A stretch of 64,000 nucleotides of DNA from Dactylellina haptotyla (GCA_031310005.1 CM062385.1:372001-436000), one strand, 5' to 3'. Counted from the stretch's first letter, positions 29,936 through 42,600 are shown. A program made the numbers and translations. Notes: a model not told the origin generated them from the letters alone.

Positions 29936-30353
29936 GTATTATTTAATAGTGGGAGGGCGCTCACAAACCGGCTGTGCCATGCAATATTCAATAATATGGT
30001 GCCAATCTTTACGGTATATTACAGAAATCTGATATGCCCGTTCAGGGCTATAGCATCGTGACGGCGTCAGGTGCAGAAGAAAAGCATTTTTTATTAAAAG
30101 CGACTTTCGAAACAAGTATTCATATGAAGAGTAAAAATAAATAAATAAAAACAGAAATATTAAACGCTGATGTGTAAATACGAGTGTATATACTATGCAG
30201 GTACAGAAACAAAAAAAAAAATCCATAACACATGCAAATATATCAAAGGCAATGAATGCTGCAGCCATGCACGCTGTTGTTTCGCTCAGATCAAAAGACC
30301 TACCCAGGCTCCACGTGAATATCCGCACTCAGTTTTGTCCCTAACTGGCCTCC
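29936..30353. other. Intergenic spacer and stt4 3' flank
   Basis: A short GC-balanced spacer between the AT-rich block and the stt4 stop codon. It presumably holds the stt4 3' UTR. The short ORFs here on both strands show no protein-like pattern. I see nothing else in it. Confidence 0.5.
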
Positions 30354-33300
30354 TTAGTAAGGAATGCCGTTGGTCAAAAGCTGGAACTGATCGTATCCCC
30401 TTGTCGAGTAACTGCCGTACGACCGCTTCACCAGCCCTCTCATGAAATCAGCTGCGTCCTTCTCGCTCCTGTCAAGAACAAATCTCGCCTTGAAGTTCTG
30501 GATGGTTTCCGGTTTGAAGCATGGGAGACTAGAATTCGAAATATCAGCGTTTGTCTTCAGAATCAATCTAAAAATGATGATAAGTTTATAAGTACCCGCT
30601 GTCAAGCATCAAGACTACCAAATGCGCCAGTTGCTCGCAATACGGCCGGCAAGCCAAGAAAGACTTGACGCACAGCTCCTCGAACCACCTGTACGCCTGC
30701 GACTCCGTGCTGCCGCCCATGACTGCCACCATCTCAGCGGTAAGCTTGAAGGGCGCCCGTTCAAACGTGATCCCACCAGGCGCGATATCAAAACAGAAGC
30801 CGAAATCTAAAATCATCAAACTCATTAGCATCAATTTATTAAATTAGCATAAAATAGATCGATCGGAAACCCACCAATATGGATAATATGACCCTGCCCA
30901 TCAATCATAATATTACCGTTATGTCGGTCCTTGAACTGCAGCAGGTACGAGATAACGGAATACGCCGCCATACTCTGCACAAAATTGCTCCGCGCCTCTT
31001 GAAACTTGATCGAATCCTCGCCTCCATGCTTGGTAGTAAAGTAATCATACAACCCGTTGACCGCCTCTCTACCCAGCATATCTCTCGAAATAGAGTCCGG
31101 CAGAACCTCGATCACACCGCACTAAAAGCATTCATCAGTATAAAGATCGAGAAGAGAACCGAATAATGTGAACAGAAAACTCACCCCAGGCGCAGTCGCC
31201 ACGACACGGTACGGGAACACAAACACATCCAACCCAACGCTGTTGAAAATGCTTCTAAACCCAGCAATCAACTGCAGCGCCAACATATCCTGCCTACAGT
31301 CATCTCCGACCTTGAAAATACACGCCTGCCACTTCTCCTCTCCGATCCCGCCGGTCCTACTCTCCGCCCTAGAAAGCGCTCCAGGACTAGTGGTAGCATC
31401 GTCTCCGGACACGCTAACGTTCGGCTTCTTCCTCACCCTGAACGTCGCCATATACGGCGCCTTGGCATGACTCTGCAGCGGCTTCCCGGACTTCCTATCA
31501 ATTCCAATCACGATACCATCCGGGTTCGACGGCAAGTACACCCCGACATCGACTTTAATCTTCCTCAACTCCTCTTCAATCTTCTGCTTCTTCTCTTCCT
31601 TCGGCGCACCGATAAACGGCCTCAACTTGCCGGAAATCGACGTCACCTCCCCGAAGAAACTAAACTCCCTCTCGTAGAAACTGCGGTCCTGCGGCGAGAA
31701 ACTAGAGATCAAATGGTCCATCACCTTGTCCAGCGTCGGCTTAATCGGATCGGGAACCTCCGAATTCTCATCCTTATATGCATTCGCCTTCATATTCCAA
31801 ATGATTTGATGCGCGAACAATTGTGAGAATTTACCGGTCTCCAAGATCCACCGCTCCATGTATCCAAGGGTATCGTAGCGCAGAGTCTGCACGAACTGCT
31901 GGACGTAGAAGAAAGTAACGTCGATAGAATGATTCTCCAACGCGCGGACGGCGTACTGCAGCAGGAACGGGTTGTTCGCATACGAAGGCAGGAGATACGT
32001 CGCCGCGGATATGGGGTTCAACGGGGCCCAGTAGAGTAGGTACCGGAGCTGGAAGTTCACATCCAGCGGAAGCTTATCCCCCAGGATATAGTACAGCGCT
32101 TCGGGGATCTTGACAACCTTCTCAGGATACGAGAGCATCATCTTTCTCACTTCAAGCTCGAACCGCTTCGACGGGAACCGCGAGATCATCTGGATCGCGA
32201 GCGCAGGACTCTCGTTCCACGCCGTCTGCAGCAGGTTCACCAAAAGATTATCGCTGACCTGCCGAGGCACGATACCGGGCACCGGCTGCTGCTTCCTCGG
32301 TGCCTCCAGCGGAGAAATCCACGTAGTAACTCTCGCCTGCTCGTTCTCCAACAGTAGCAATAGTAGCTCCTGCTTCAACTCCAGACCCTTCACATTCGCA
32401 TTCCCCACCGCCGTCAAAGATTGCACCGCCTGCGCGACTTCCTTCATAATAGCAGACTCGGCTTTCAACTGCATCCGGCTCCCGCCGTATGACCATCTCG
32501 GCTGGTACGTAAACCACGACAGCGCAGCAGAGAAGATCTGGTCCTTAAGCTTCCACTGCATCACCGCAGGCATGACACCAGGGGTATACTTCAACACCTG
32601 CAGCGAGAACAAGACAAACTGGAACCTAGCCTCTCTGGCGAGCGGGTGCGGCGAAGCCGTCTTCAGCCCTTTCAACGTGATCCGAATTAACCTCAAAAAC
32701 ACCCGGATGATATTCGGATCGCCGTGGCGGGAAGCGTGGAAATGGCTGCTCAGGAACTGCAGCAGTCTCAAATGCGGAGAGAGCATATTAAGCGCCGCGG
32801 TCTGGTGCTTCGTCAACAGCTGCTTATCCGACGGCACATACTCCATCTTGATGTTGAATGCGTCCGGTGCATCAAACGAGGAGTTGAACAGGCCCTGTTT
32901 CCTGCGGACCGTGAGTTCCCAGTTTCGCGCAATCTCGCTGAGTATACGAGGTGCGATGCTGGTGTTCTCGTTGAGCACGCCCATCCACAGGGAAATACCG
33001 AGCTTGATGCTCTGCTTTGTGAAGATCGCAAAGGGAATGCCAACAAAATGCTGGATGAGGACGCTTTGTTCTGCGTGGGATTGGCAGAGGAGGCCTGCGG
33101 TTCGCCGCAGGATGTCTCTAACCTCGCTGATGGCGATGAATTTGCCGGTGATCGCGCGGCTCTCGAGGTGGGTTAAAAACGCCTGGGCGTCGCCGTGCTT
33201 GCCGTAGATTTCTGCCATATGGTCCGGCTTATCCGAGTCGTGGATCCAATCTGGTGGGTGATCCGGCATGTTGTCGTCATAGCGGTACGCTTGCCGGATC

Positions 33301-36300
33301 GTATACTGTGCCATGAAGTCCGATGCGAGGTTAATATCGGTGTCCCGTTGGTCTAGTGTAGACAGTCTTGGGTCGCTCCGGGGAACTGCAGCACCGATAT
33401 CATAGGCGAGCGAACGACCAAGAGATACATGGCCGAATACATTCTCATCACTGAATTTGGCAAGATATTTTTGCAACAAGCCCTTGACATCCATCGGCGC
33501 GATATCAAGAACCCTCAACAGCCAGGTCTTCGCCCTTTCGTTGTATGTCTTGAGAGTTTTCTTTCTCAATGGGTAAGAATCTGAAAGCTCGATCTGAATA
33601 CCAGCGAGCGAGCTCTTATAGACCGAATGCCATCCGTACTCGTCTGTCTCAGCTTCCAAACAACCGTTCCACATCAAGGTAAGAAGTTCCAGAAGCGCGA
33701 AGATCGAAGATTTTTGGCAAAGCGCCGATGGAACGGCCGTAATGATCCTGTCTGCGCAGCTAGCAGCTACGTACTGCACCTTCTCCACACGGTGGCAACA
33801 GCCTGTGAAGAATTGAACGAGCTGACGCGCTACTTGAGGTGCCCTAAATGCATCCAGATTACCCTGTTGCACATTCCGTAGATAAATAGCCATAACCTCA
33901 GAAGCAATAGAACTCATGCAAGTCGCCTCATCGCCGTGTTTAAACGACGGGTCGACAAAGTATGTCAAAATCTTGCTGCAGTCGCCTTCTAAAGCTCGCA
34001 AGCTCTCCACGAGCAATGCAGCTTGGAGGAATATCACTTTCGGATAGCTCAAACTTCTGATTTCACCATCGTGAGTCGGCAGGGCGGATGAGAGTTTGCG
34101 CTTTTGTTCGGCAATGTTTTGTGTATTCATTCCTCGTCGCAGAATAGTGTTCAAATCCATATCACTCTCCATGTGGTTGATTCTGGCTTCTGATACCAGT
34201 GGTGGTGTATGTCTCGCGATAACGCGGAGGAAAGTTTCGTGAGTCTGCACGAGTTCGCTTTGACGTAAGAAACCGTGAACGACGCAGTTAAACCATGCAT
34301 TTCGGAATAGCGATTGGACGTCCTTGCTCGGATGGATGGCGAACGGCGGGGTATCTTCCCCTTTCGGTGTGGAGGCAGAGAGCAAGATGGCGAGCGGTTG
34401 TAAGAACTGTGATATTTCGCGGGCCGCCAGTTGGACGATATCAAGGTGGAGGAAGAGCTGCGAGCCTGCGAGGAACCGGAGTTTTGGCGGTTCGACCGGA
34501 GAAGTACGACTTTCGGCTTCCGTCTGTTTCCTGGTATCTTGCTCGTGGATATCGCCCTTATTGATGATACACTCTAGGAGACTGACGAGGTATGTGTCGT
34601 AGAGTGGATTGTTAGGTTTAAGATTGTTAGACATGTACAATCTCGCCTCAAGAACCGCTCCGGCGATATTGACGTCCCGGATTCCCACAGCGTTAGTTCC
34701 CAGCCTATCTAGCAGTTTCAAGACCGACTTGAGCTCCAATGGGCCACCAGCAAGAGCGAGGACTGCCAATTCCACGATAATCTTCGCATCTACAGCACCG
34801 TTAATCTTGCCGACTTTTTGGCCAAGTATGCTAGCCGCGAGTTCCACCATCTTCTCGTCTTTGATCTCACATGCCACCCCAACGATAGCCTCGATCACAC
34901 GTTCGTAAACCAAGAACTTCTCCTCTTCGGTGTTCAGAGAAAGCGAAATCGCAGATCCGAGGGCGTTCGCATCCAGAACCTCGGGATGCATCCGCTCGCG
35001 CGTATTAGCGACAAGAGCACGCTCCGGGTTTCCAGAAGAAAGAACATTCCCGAGCGTGTAGAGCGTGGTGATGATGGCATCCTGGGACAGGGTCTGCAAT
35101 ACCCTCGCAAGACACTTGCCAGCCACGCGGACGGTTTCCTTCTCAGCACCACTTCGGACAATGTACCTCGGGAGAAGTCTGATAACGGCAACCGCAAAGG
35201 ATGGGTCGTTCTTGCCGACAATAGCCATGATTTTGAGCACGGTCTTCGCGAGATCCTGGTCCACCATCTGGATTGGTTCTTCGAGACTACTTTCAAGCAA
35301 TTTTACGAGAATGTCAGCGTACTCGTCCCGCTCCTCTATCTCATCCGGGGTGTGCGAGTGTCTCTGGCGGTATTCAACGCAGTTGCAGAAGGAGATGAAG
35401 GCGTATGCTTTGACTGAGAAGGCGAGGCGTTGCTGCCAGGCGCTGCCGACTTGGAGATAATCGGCGCCATCTTCTACAAGCGTCAAGATTTCTGTGATCA
35501 TGTCAAAGAGGGAAGATACGAGATTGTTTTCATGGCTACTGCCATTGGTGAGAGCATCGGAGTGGGACGAGAGTCTGCTCAGGCGAGGTTTCCGGGTGGA
35601 AGGTGACGAAGTTCCGGGATTGTTGGTGGTTTCCTTGGTCTTACATAGCAGAACGTCCAGAATGTGCGCATCCTTGAGTTCCTTCGGGTCCGCCACGAGG
35701 AGGGACGTGGCAGCCGCAAGCAGACTGGTGAAACCCTGCTGGAGCACCATGGCGCCCAATGGCCGCCCGGACGCAGCATACTGCCGGGTATACCTCTTCC
35801 ATAGTTTCAGCTCTTTATCGTGGGAGTTTCGGATCGTGGAGAAGGCGGTTTCGGCTGAGAGTAGGAAGTTTGGCGAGAGTATTTCGCGGACGGTTCTTAT
35901 GAGATCGATTCGTTCATCTTGGGTCCACAGTTCCATTCGCTTCGAGGCCGAGTTGAAGAATCCGAGGAGGGAGACGACAAGGATGGCAACAGGAAGTGCA
36001 GCTCTGTCATCTGAGAAGTCCGGAGTGCCGCCTGATTGGGCTTTCACACGTTTGAGGTAGGTGTTTAGCGTGGATACGACGGTTTCCCGGTATTGTGAGA
36101 ATTTGACACCAATAAGGGTCAAGGCATCGGTAGTAGAGGTGGTAAGGGACTCCCACGGGCTAGGGCTAAAATGGCGAAGCTGCGGGGAGTACTCAATTTG
36201 GTGGAAGGGCGAGTCGAGGAGGTAGGGTGAGAGCAGACGGAACAGCTTGCTGGCGGCATCGCTCGAGCTAGTCAATTCGACAGAGCCGCAGAGAGCCAGG

Positions 36301-36723
36301 ACAATTTCGATATCCCTGGAAGTCTGTATATTCAAGACAACAAAATGCCACCGATTGTCAGTTAGCTACAGCCTTCTTCAGAGAGGAGCCTCAATGGTGG
36401 AAGCGAAACGTACCAAGACGGGTGTGGACACCTTGGTGTAGGACGACTTGGCACCTCCATTCATGAACCCGTTGGCATTCCTGGTTCCCTGTATCTCCTC
36501 TTCCAACCTCTCAAAGTCGAAGGATGTCGGGCGAAAGCGCCGGGTGGGAGAGGTAGGAATGTCATTCTCCTTGGAGGCCGGGGCAGGGGACGCAGCCGCG
36601 AGGTGTGCGAGGCGCGCAAGGGCGGTACGACGAAGGTTTCGATCCAATCTGCGAGACAGCGTCAGTCAGTCGGTTGATGTCATCGAGGGAACGGAGGGGC
36701 AGGAGGGGCACTCACGAGTCCAT
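30354..36723 (-). CDS. stt4: Phosphatidylinositol 4-kinase, STT4/PI4K-alpha type
   Basis: It makes PI4P from phosphatidylinositol, mainly at the plasma membrane in the family. I read six exons: 36723-36716, 36648-36414, 36323-31185, 31121-30875, 30806-30596 and 30528-30354. All junctions are GT...AG, the phases agree, and the product is 2004 aa (yeast Stt4 is about 1900). The first exon is only 8 nt (ATGGACTC), giving MDSLDRNLRR, a typical fungal Stt4 start. A long helical N-terminal part is followed by the PIK helical domain (about 1430-1620) and the kinase domain (about 1690-2004). Visible key residues are the ATP-site lysine in [13 protein letters not shown] (about K1752), the catalytic KDRHNGN (D1859, N1864) and DFG (1877-1879). 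The DFG Asp codon is split by an intron. The C-terminus [10 protein letters not shown] is typical. The stop lies about 0.4 kb from the AT-rich block. Identity is very sure; only minor exon edges could shift. Confidence 0.96.
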
Positions 36724-37597
36724 TGCAGCGACGGGTCCGCGACGGGATGAGCGTCGAAGGTGAAGAGACGTCGGTCGGTCAGCCGGGTCAGTCGGAGGGA
36801 GGTTGTTGCGGGATCAGCGCGTGTTGTTGACGGGCGAGTTGGCGGTGGCTTGGCACCCAGCAACCAGAGCCAAAGCAAAAAGTTGTGAAGCCGGCAGCAG
36901 CCAATAGAGCTAGCTGGAGACGATACTGCTATGCTGGCGAAACAGGCGGATCTCAGGTCGTAGAAGCGGAGCTGGAGCAGGGCAGAAGGCAAGTGGGAAC
37001 GGGCATGGGGTAGGGCCCATTTAACCGGCGCGCAGGCAGAGGGCGGGCAGAGGTGGCGGGTGTTTTGATGCCATCGAGAGAATGCATCAAAGCCCATGCA
37101 TCATCTGGTGGTGATAGTATGATATCAGGCAGGTTATGCTCCGACGGATGCAGTAAATGGCAACCACGGCCGTTTCCACCGAGATGGCATCACCACCGCC
37201 GCTGCCCACCGGAGCCTTTCGTCCCCAGCTAAACCCAACAGGCTCGCCGGTCCCTCGTCGACAGCAGCATGCGGGCCAGCCAATGGCAATTACGTAGCGG
37301 TGAGCGTGCCTTTGCGTCTTATCGCTATCCGGTTTGAGGGTATACAACGCAGTGAGTGGCCAGTCTGTTGCATTGGCACTCACCAACTCACATAAATATG
37401 TTTTAAAATGTTATATCGTTGTGTGACGTTCAAACAAACAAGCCAGTTATATGCGTTATATGCGTTACAATTCTATAAACGAAGACCTGTTGGCGGTAAC
37501 AAATCTGTACAGTAATATATTTGTGGAATAAAGTATACATATATACATGCTCTCCATGGTACATACACACCACCCACGAAAAGAGAGAATCAATCTC
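36724..37597 (-). promoter_or_regulatory. stt4 upstream region and abfB 3' flank
   Basis: 874 bp between two minus-strand genes. A CCAAT box on the plus strand at 36901-36905 (about 180 bp upstream of the start) and another at 37280-37284 are candidate CBC sites. I see no clear TATA box close to the stt4 start. ORFs here are low-quality and overlap on both strands. Confidence 0.45.
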
Positions 37598-38800
37598 CTA
37601 CAAACACTGGCTGTAGTACGCGTTCGAATAGGTACAGGTGCTGGACACGCAGCAAGTCGGTCCGGTCCAGTTAATGCCACCGCACTGTCCCCAAATCGTA
37701 GAGCAAGACCCGGTGCTCCCTCCGGTAGTCGTACTCTTCGTCGTAGTCTTCGACGTAGTAGAAGTCGTACCGGTGCTGCCCCCCGACGTGGAGTACTTGG
37801 CCGCAACAATATTAGCCTGCACCGAGTTCTCCGTCGCATCTGAGGGATACCCGGAGGTCATCACGCCCTCGTAGAACGTCCCCTGTGCGCTAACACTGTT
37901 GTCACCACCGATACCGAGGATGATGGCACCTTCCTTGCTCATCGGGTTGTACCCACTCGCATTGGGCCTCTTGCCGCTGTAATATGTCGAGAGCGAACCA
38001 GACGCCGCATTACCTCCCTTGATCGCCCACAGGTTCGCAGTACCCTTGACCACAGCGGTGACGAACCGCCAGGTGATCGATGGATTGCCAGCGTTGTTCC
38101 CAACATTGACCCCGGAGAACAATCCGTTCTCCAAGTCAGCCATGATCCACGGGCCGTTACCTGCACCGCTGCCCCAGGCCTTGCTGTTTCCAAAGTAGAT
38201 GGCCTCCATGTGCCCGTTACCCGTGTCCAAACTGCTCGTCTCGGCGTTGCCGTAGTCGAAGCAGCAGCCGGAGTTGTAGTGCGTGCCGTCGAGGACGGCG
38301 TACATCCCCTGCGCTTGGTCACCCACAGCAGTACCGCTGGCCTTGTTATTACGGTACCCTGTTCCGGGAGCGACGAAGACGCCGTAGACCTTCGCGCCAT
38401 TCAAGTAGATTGGCGCCGCGGTGGCGCTGGCAAGATTATCGTATCCGCCTGATGCGGGGCCTTTGAAACCTCCAGGCGGCGCTTGGGTCAGGTGGTTGTT
38501 TTTACCGGATTGGTCGTAGATAATGGAGATCACGCATGTCGTGCCGGAGCAAAAGGTGTCTTGCGTGGCAGAGTTTGCGACGCCGCCAGCGGATACAGGT
38601 TTGATGTCTGTTGTGGCGCTGTCTTTCGCACGCTTGACCTGGTAGAGTGCACCGTTGAAGGCGCTGTAGAGGGCACGGGTTGTGCTGTGCGCTGCGACGC
38701 AGGGGGTACCGCCTGACGAGTAGATGTCGCAAGGACCAGCAGCGACTAGAGAGGCACCGAGGCCGACAGCGAGGAGAGATCTGGATGGCTTCGACCGCAT
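37598..38800 (-). CDS. abfB: Secreted alpha-L-arabinofuranosidase, GH54 catalytic domain with C-terminal CBM1
   Basis: It releases terminal arabinose from arabinan and arabinoxylan outside the cell. A single exon encodes 400 aa. I chose the ATG at 38800 because it gives a short signal peptide (about 1-21) before [10 protein letters not shown], the mature N-terminus known for AbfB. The upstream in-frame Met lacks a signal. GH54 spans about 22-336. By analogy with Aspergillus kawachii AbfB, the nucleophile is E224 in ADLEN, the acid/base is D300 in IGGDNS, and C179-C180 form the vicinal disulfide. A Ser/Thr/Gly linker (337-365) leads to a CBM1 at 366-400 ([10 protein letters not shown]...YYSQCL) with the usual cysteines and flat aromatics. 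Family members normally carry an arabinose-binding CBM42 here; this one has none. A TATATATATA stretch lies about 40 bp upstream. Confidence 0.95.
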   Translation of the reverse strand: MRSKPSRSLLAVGLGASLVAAGPCDIYSSGGTPCVAAHSTTRALYSAFNGALYQVKRAKDSATTDIKPVSAGGVANSATQDTFCSGTTCVISIIYDQSGKNNHLTQAPPGGFKGPASGGYDNLASATAAPIYLNGAKVYGVFVAPGTGYRNNKASGTAVGDQAQGMYAVLDGTHYNSGCCFDYGNAETSSLDTGNGHMEAIYFGNSKAWGSGAGNGPWIMADLENGLFSGVNVGNNAGNPSITWRFVTAVVKGTANLWAIKGGNAASGSLSTYYSGKRPNASGYNPMSKEGAIILGIGGDNSVSAQGTFYEGVMTSGYPSDATENSVQANIVAAKYSTSGGSTGTTSTTSKTTTKSTTTGGSTGSCSTIWGQCGGINWTGPTCCVSSTCTYSNAYYSQCL

Positions 38801-38839
38801 TTTATTTTCAACGTAGCTCGTGCAATATGTGATAAAAAC

Positions 38840-38850
38840 TATATATATAT
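38840..38850 (-). promoter_or_regulatory. TATA-like element of abfB
   Basis: A run of alternating T and A about 40-50 bp before the abfB start codon, in otherwise mixed sequence. The position suits a core promoter with a short 5' leader. Confidence 0.5.
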
Positions 38851-39353
38851 GACTGATACAACCAAACCGTGCCTTCTTGACCGACAGCCCAGACATATTT
38901 TCATCCGGCAAACGTCAAATGATTTATATAGACATTCGCTTGTCGCCTGAAGACATGTTCTTTCCATGGTTCGGTTCCGGCCTCTCCGCTGGATCCGTGT
39001 CCAAAGTCCAGATCCATGTCATCTGGAACGATTCCAATCCGTCCGCTACATGTACATGTGGATAAATTGGATTTGCTTGTCTTCGCGCCGAGTAAAGCTT
39101 GTGCGAGCTTGTTTGCCGGTGTACCACTGTACAAGAATATGGCATCATATACCTCCAGTTAAGGGTATAAAACAGCGTGATTATTCCGTCCGAGGTAGAC
39201 GTCCCGACTGGTCCGGAGGGTCGCCTCCGCACGATCGACAACCAGGTAAGGTACCAAAGAAGAACTGTCTGCTAAACAAGAATTCCGCTTAACAATAGAG
39301 ATATACGGGCTCGTATCTCGTTTGATTCCCAGGATTTCTTACTAATGCATTAC

Positions 39354-39541
39354 TTAGCCCCGTCCAACCGAAGGGGAGGCCGCCATACATACTTAGCCAT
39401 CATTCTAATACCACAAAAGCCCATTGAGGACCCCCCAAAAATGTGTTGTTTATACGACAAAAAGCAAAGGTTCAGCTGGGGTAAGTCGAGGTTCCAAGTC
39501 CATCCGCGGTATAAATGGACAAGATTCGGTAGGCTTTAGCC
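39354..39541 (-). promoter_or_regulatory. Cluster of XlnR/Xyr1-like GGCTAA motifs upstream of abfB
   Basis: Three GGCTAA cores on the abfB coding strand: 39354-39359 and 39394-39399 (each GGCTAAG), and 39535-39541 (GGCTAAA, the classical XlnR heptamer, within the palindrome AGGCTTTAGCCT). They lie 550-740 bp upstream of the abfB start. Two CreA-type SYGGRG hexamers (39213-39218 and 39225-39230) lie closer in. Such sites fit induction by plant cell wall sugars and glucose repression, but short motifs occur by chance. Confidence 0.35.
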
Positions 39542-42500
39542 TGACGAGGGCATGGGTACAGCAGGGAGTTTCAATCGGGAGTTTCAATCGGGTTCAAAAC
39601 CTATGGTAGCAGCCTAAACTTCTCGCGAATGTTGATCTATCAGTCATACAGAACTAGAGCGTGAATACAATTGGGGTTGTTGTTTGCATTCGCATAATAT
39701 TAGTTGCGCAGCGGGCAAATTGACGCACAATTGAAGTTTATGCACAGAGTCGAAACTTCAATATTCACAAAGAGAGTAGTATCTTAGGTATCCCAATTAA
39801 ATATCAAGAGGTGGGCTTCTCCGCTTCCTTCTTTCTCGGCTAGATCTGGGCTCTAGGTTTGTCCTCTTGGCTAGATTCGGAGGTGTAAAGTCTGGGGGAC
39901 GCTTGCCCGTGAGTGTGTAACGCCACAGAACATACGTCCTGGGTAAACGAGCCAAATTAAAATGTAAACGCAGGTACTACGGGCCGAGGGCCTAAAAGCC
40001 TCAGCAAACCTTAGCATCACTGGAACGGAAAACACTCTGTCCGGCCGAACAAAAAGGCTTCGCCCTTTTGCCCCATTGGACCGAATTGCAAGGTATTTGA
40101 GGGTTCGGATGCCGGTTGTCCAAGCATAGACATGGTTTGTTGAATCGTGATGTAACATCCGAGGTTGGAAGATGGTTCCAAGAGGCCTTTTAATTAGGGG
40201 CGATACATGTTTGGAAACGGTATTTCTCTTTTTTGGTCCCTTTCCTCTGTCATTTGGGGTAAGAGGCATGGATTGGTTATCTACATGCGAACAGGTTAAC
40301 TCACCGGCATGCTGTGGACTGACTTAGACCTGACTATGCTATAGTGTGTCTCAAATTCTCGACCACAACGATTGCTTGTCCTTGTTAGCCCGTCTAGTTC
40401 GACGATAATTGTTTCTTAGGCTTATTATCTGTATCAGGGCTCTAATTCGGAGTCATAAGTTACGAGGTGGCATGTCGAACCGATATATTGGTTTTTGCGT
40501 ATTCCGTCCGCGTGGATTGTTTCGACTTTTGATCCAGCTAAATCTAGAATATCCCGCCTATAAACACAGTGTATACGGAACTAGATTTACCCATTTTGCC
40601 GAAGCATCTTCAAATGCTGCATGTTGCAACCAAATTTCTCAAAAGAAAAATCCAACTAGGTGGCTACGCAACACACTAGCCACCTGTCATTGCGTACGGT
40701 ACTCTACCTGTGAATTCATTCTCAATGCAAAACTTTCAGATTTCTCGGAATATGTTAAGCTACGACATTAGCTACTATTAAACGGCAAGGAACTCGAATG
40801 CTAAAGATTAGACAGGCAGGGATGTGAAACGGGTGATTAGCTGCTATGAAAGTGGCATGCAGGTCCAATTCACAAGATAGAGATCACTTTCGTGAGATTC
40901 GGGCTCGCGCTCTACACAGACAGGAACTGAGAAAAAAAGAAAGAACTTTTAATTATGTTGGAATACACTCACTGCAGTTAGAATTTAATGTAGAATCTAA
41001 GGGTAAGAATTTGCTTGCTCCCGGCCATATGAGATCGCCGTAGTTGTTGGTCATCAAAGTCAACATGGACCGCTCAATACCGAAAACTAATCTTATCAGT
41101 TTTATATCATAATTTCGTGTGGTGAATAAGACTTGGAGCCCATAGCTATATGTATGCGGATAGAGAAGAGAACACGCACCCATAGTTCTAGGTATTCTAC
41201 GCATGCTAGACGATAAAGGTTGCAAATGCAGTTAATTGTAATTTTCATACTGAATTAAATTCATCCTAGAAACCCATCCAGAAAAGCAGTTGGAGTGTTC
41301 CGTTCTTATTTGGATCCACCCAACTACCTCTCCCTACCTTTGATAACTTTCATGTCCACAACGCGGGTGGGTACTTTCATATAAGTGTTGCACGCAGCCA
41401 TTCGCATTCTAATTTGGGAAGATGCGTTCAACCTCGAGGTTTCTTGCAAATATGGAGGTATACAAAAAAAAAACGTCCTGCCCAATCTAGCCAAGATAGG
41501 TTTGTTAGCAAGAATTCAGAATTTCGGAAGCTACTGCCTTGAAACCGGTTAATTGGGTTGAAAATAATAATTTATAGCCTTATCGGGCCTCCCTCTTCTG
41601 TTTGGCTGGTTATTTGAGGACTCAAGTCCAAATAGCCACACATCGTACGAGCATAGAATCAGCGTACCTGTCTTCAAAGTAGGAAATGACCGAAGACCGA
41701 GTCGGCAGGAAGACAGTGTCCATCAGGCACTAGATCTATAGAGTAGACGCTTTTTTCACACAGGTTTGGCTGAGTGGCTCGGGCTCCTGAGATGCTACAC
41801 TCTAGCCCAGGAATCTATTTCCTTCTCGAGCCTAACACTTTAAGGCCTTATCGATTGATCCACTAGCCCGCCACGGGACTATCAGACTATAATTCGATTG
41901 CAGTCCACGGAATATCACCGGTGGAACCTTGGTAAAGCTTTCTTTCCCCATCTCATTTTGTTAAGATTGCCGGTGCTGGGATTAGTAATATTACTATCAA
42001 AGCTGGAGAGCTCGGGTGCAGAATATATACGACTGCAATTTATTGATAATAAATAATAATAATTTCCAAGTTTGGTGGCACGCAAGAAAATAATATCAAA
42101 GTGTCAACTGTCAGTTGTCAGTGTCAATAACGCCTGTTAGCGCCCTTGCAAGCTTATTGATAGGTAGTTTTGAAATAAGCTTTTTATTTTATTTGATAAT
42201 ACCATGATATAAGGTGATATCCCCTTTTGGGGCATCTTTTGAAATTTCTGCTCGTCTTGAGGCTGAACAGGGCTTGGGCAGGCAAGTGAGCACGCTTTCC
42301 CCCTGAATCGCATCCGAATCGCACTTGGCCAACGACCCAAACGTATCACGTAAGAGACCGCAAACGAGAGACCTTTGACGTAGAGGAAGAAGGAACCGAA
42401 GATTCCTCCGACGGAAGCAGAGAGGGCATGATCGCTGAATGTTCTATTTTTGCGCATCAGTAATTGGAATTCACATTGCGCACGAATTCGATTGGGATGG

Positions 42501-42600
42501 AGGATATTGGGGATTGGATATTGAAATGCGCAGGGGCCGAATGTCAACCACGAGGATTAAACTGGCATCAAACTGGCTGCTGCGGCACTTTTCTGCAGGC
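39542..42600. other. Intergenic DNA without recognisable genes
   Basis: About 3 kb between the abfB upstream sites and the ucp3 leader. ORFs of up to about 136 codons occur on both strands, but they overlap each other and look unlike proteins. A tRNA-like stretch at 41760-41840 is described separately. I see no other structure. Confidence 0.5.
41760..41840 (+). ncRNA. tRNA-like relic (type II, Ser/Leu-like), probably not functional
   Basis: A perfect internal-promoter box A (TGGCTGAGTGG, 41767-41777) is followed at tRNA-like spacing by a weak box B (TCTCGAGCC, 41824-41832). The spacing would need a long variable arm, as in serine or leucine tRNAs, and an anticodon-loop-like ATGCTAC occurs between the boxes. 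The acceptor and anticodon stems do not pair well, so a working tRNA is unlikely. It may be a tRNA relic, a SINE fragment or chance. Confidence 0.18.

Noticed and set aside
32110-33207. 365-codon open frame on the plus strand
   Set aside because: It lies antisense to the large coding exon of stt4, whose kinase identity is certain, and its translation looks like a shadow frame.
39871-40771. ORFs of 132 (minus) and 120 (plus) codons in the abfB-ucp3 spacer
   Set aside because: The composition is unlike proteins, with no start context or splice partners; probably chance.
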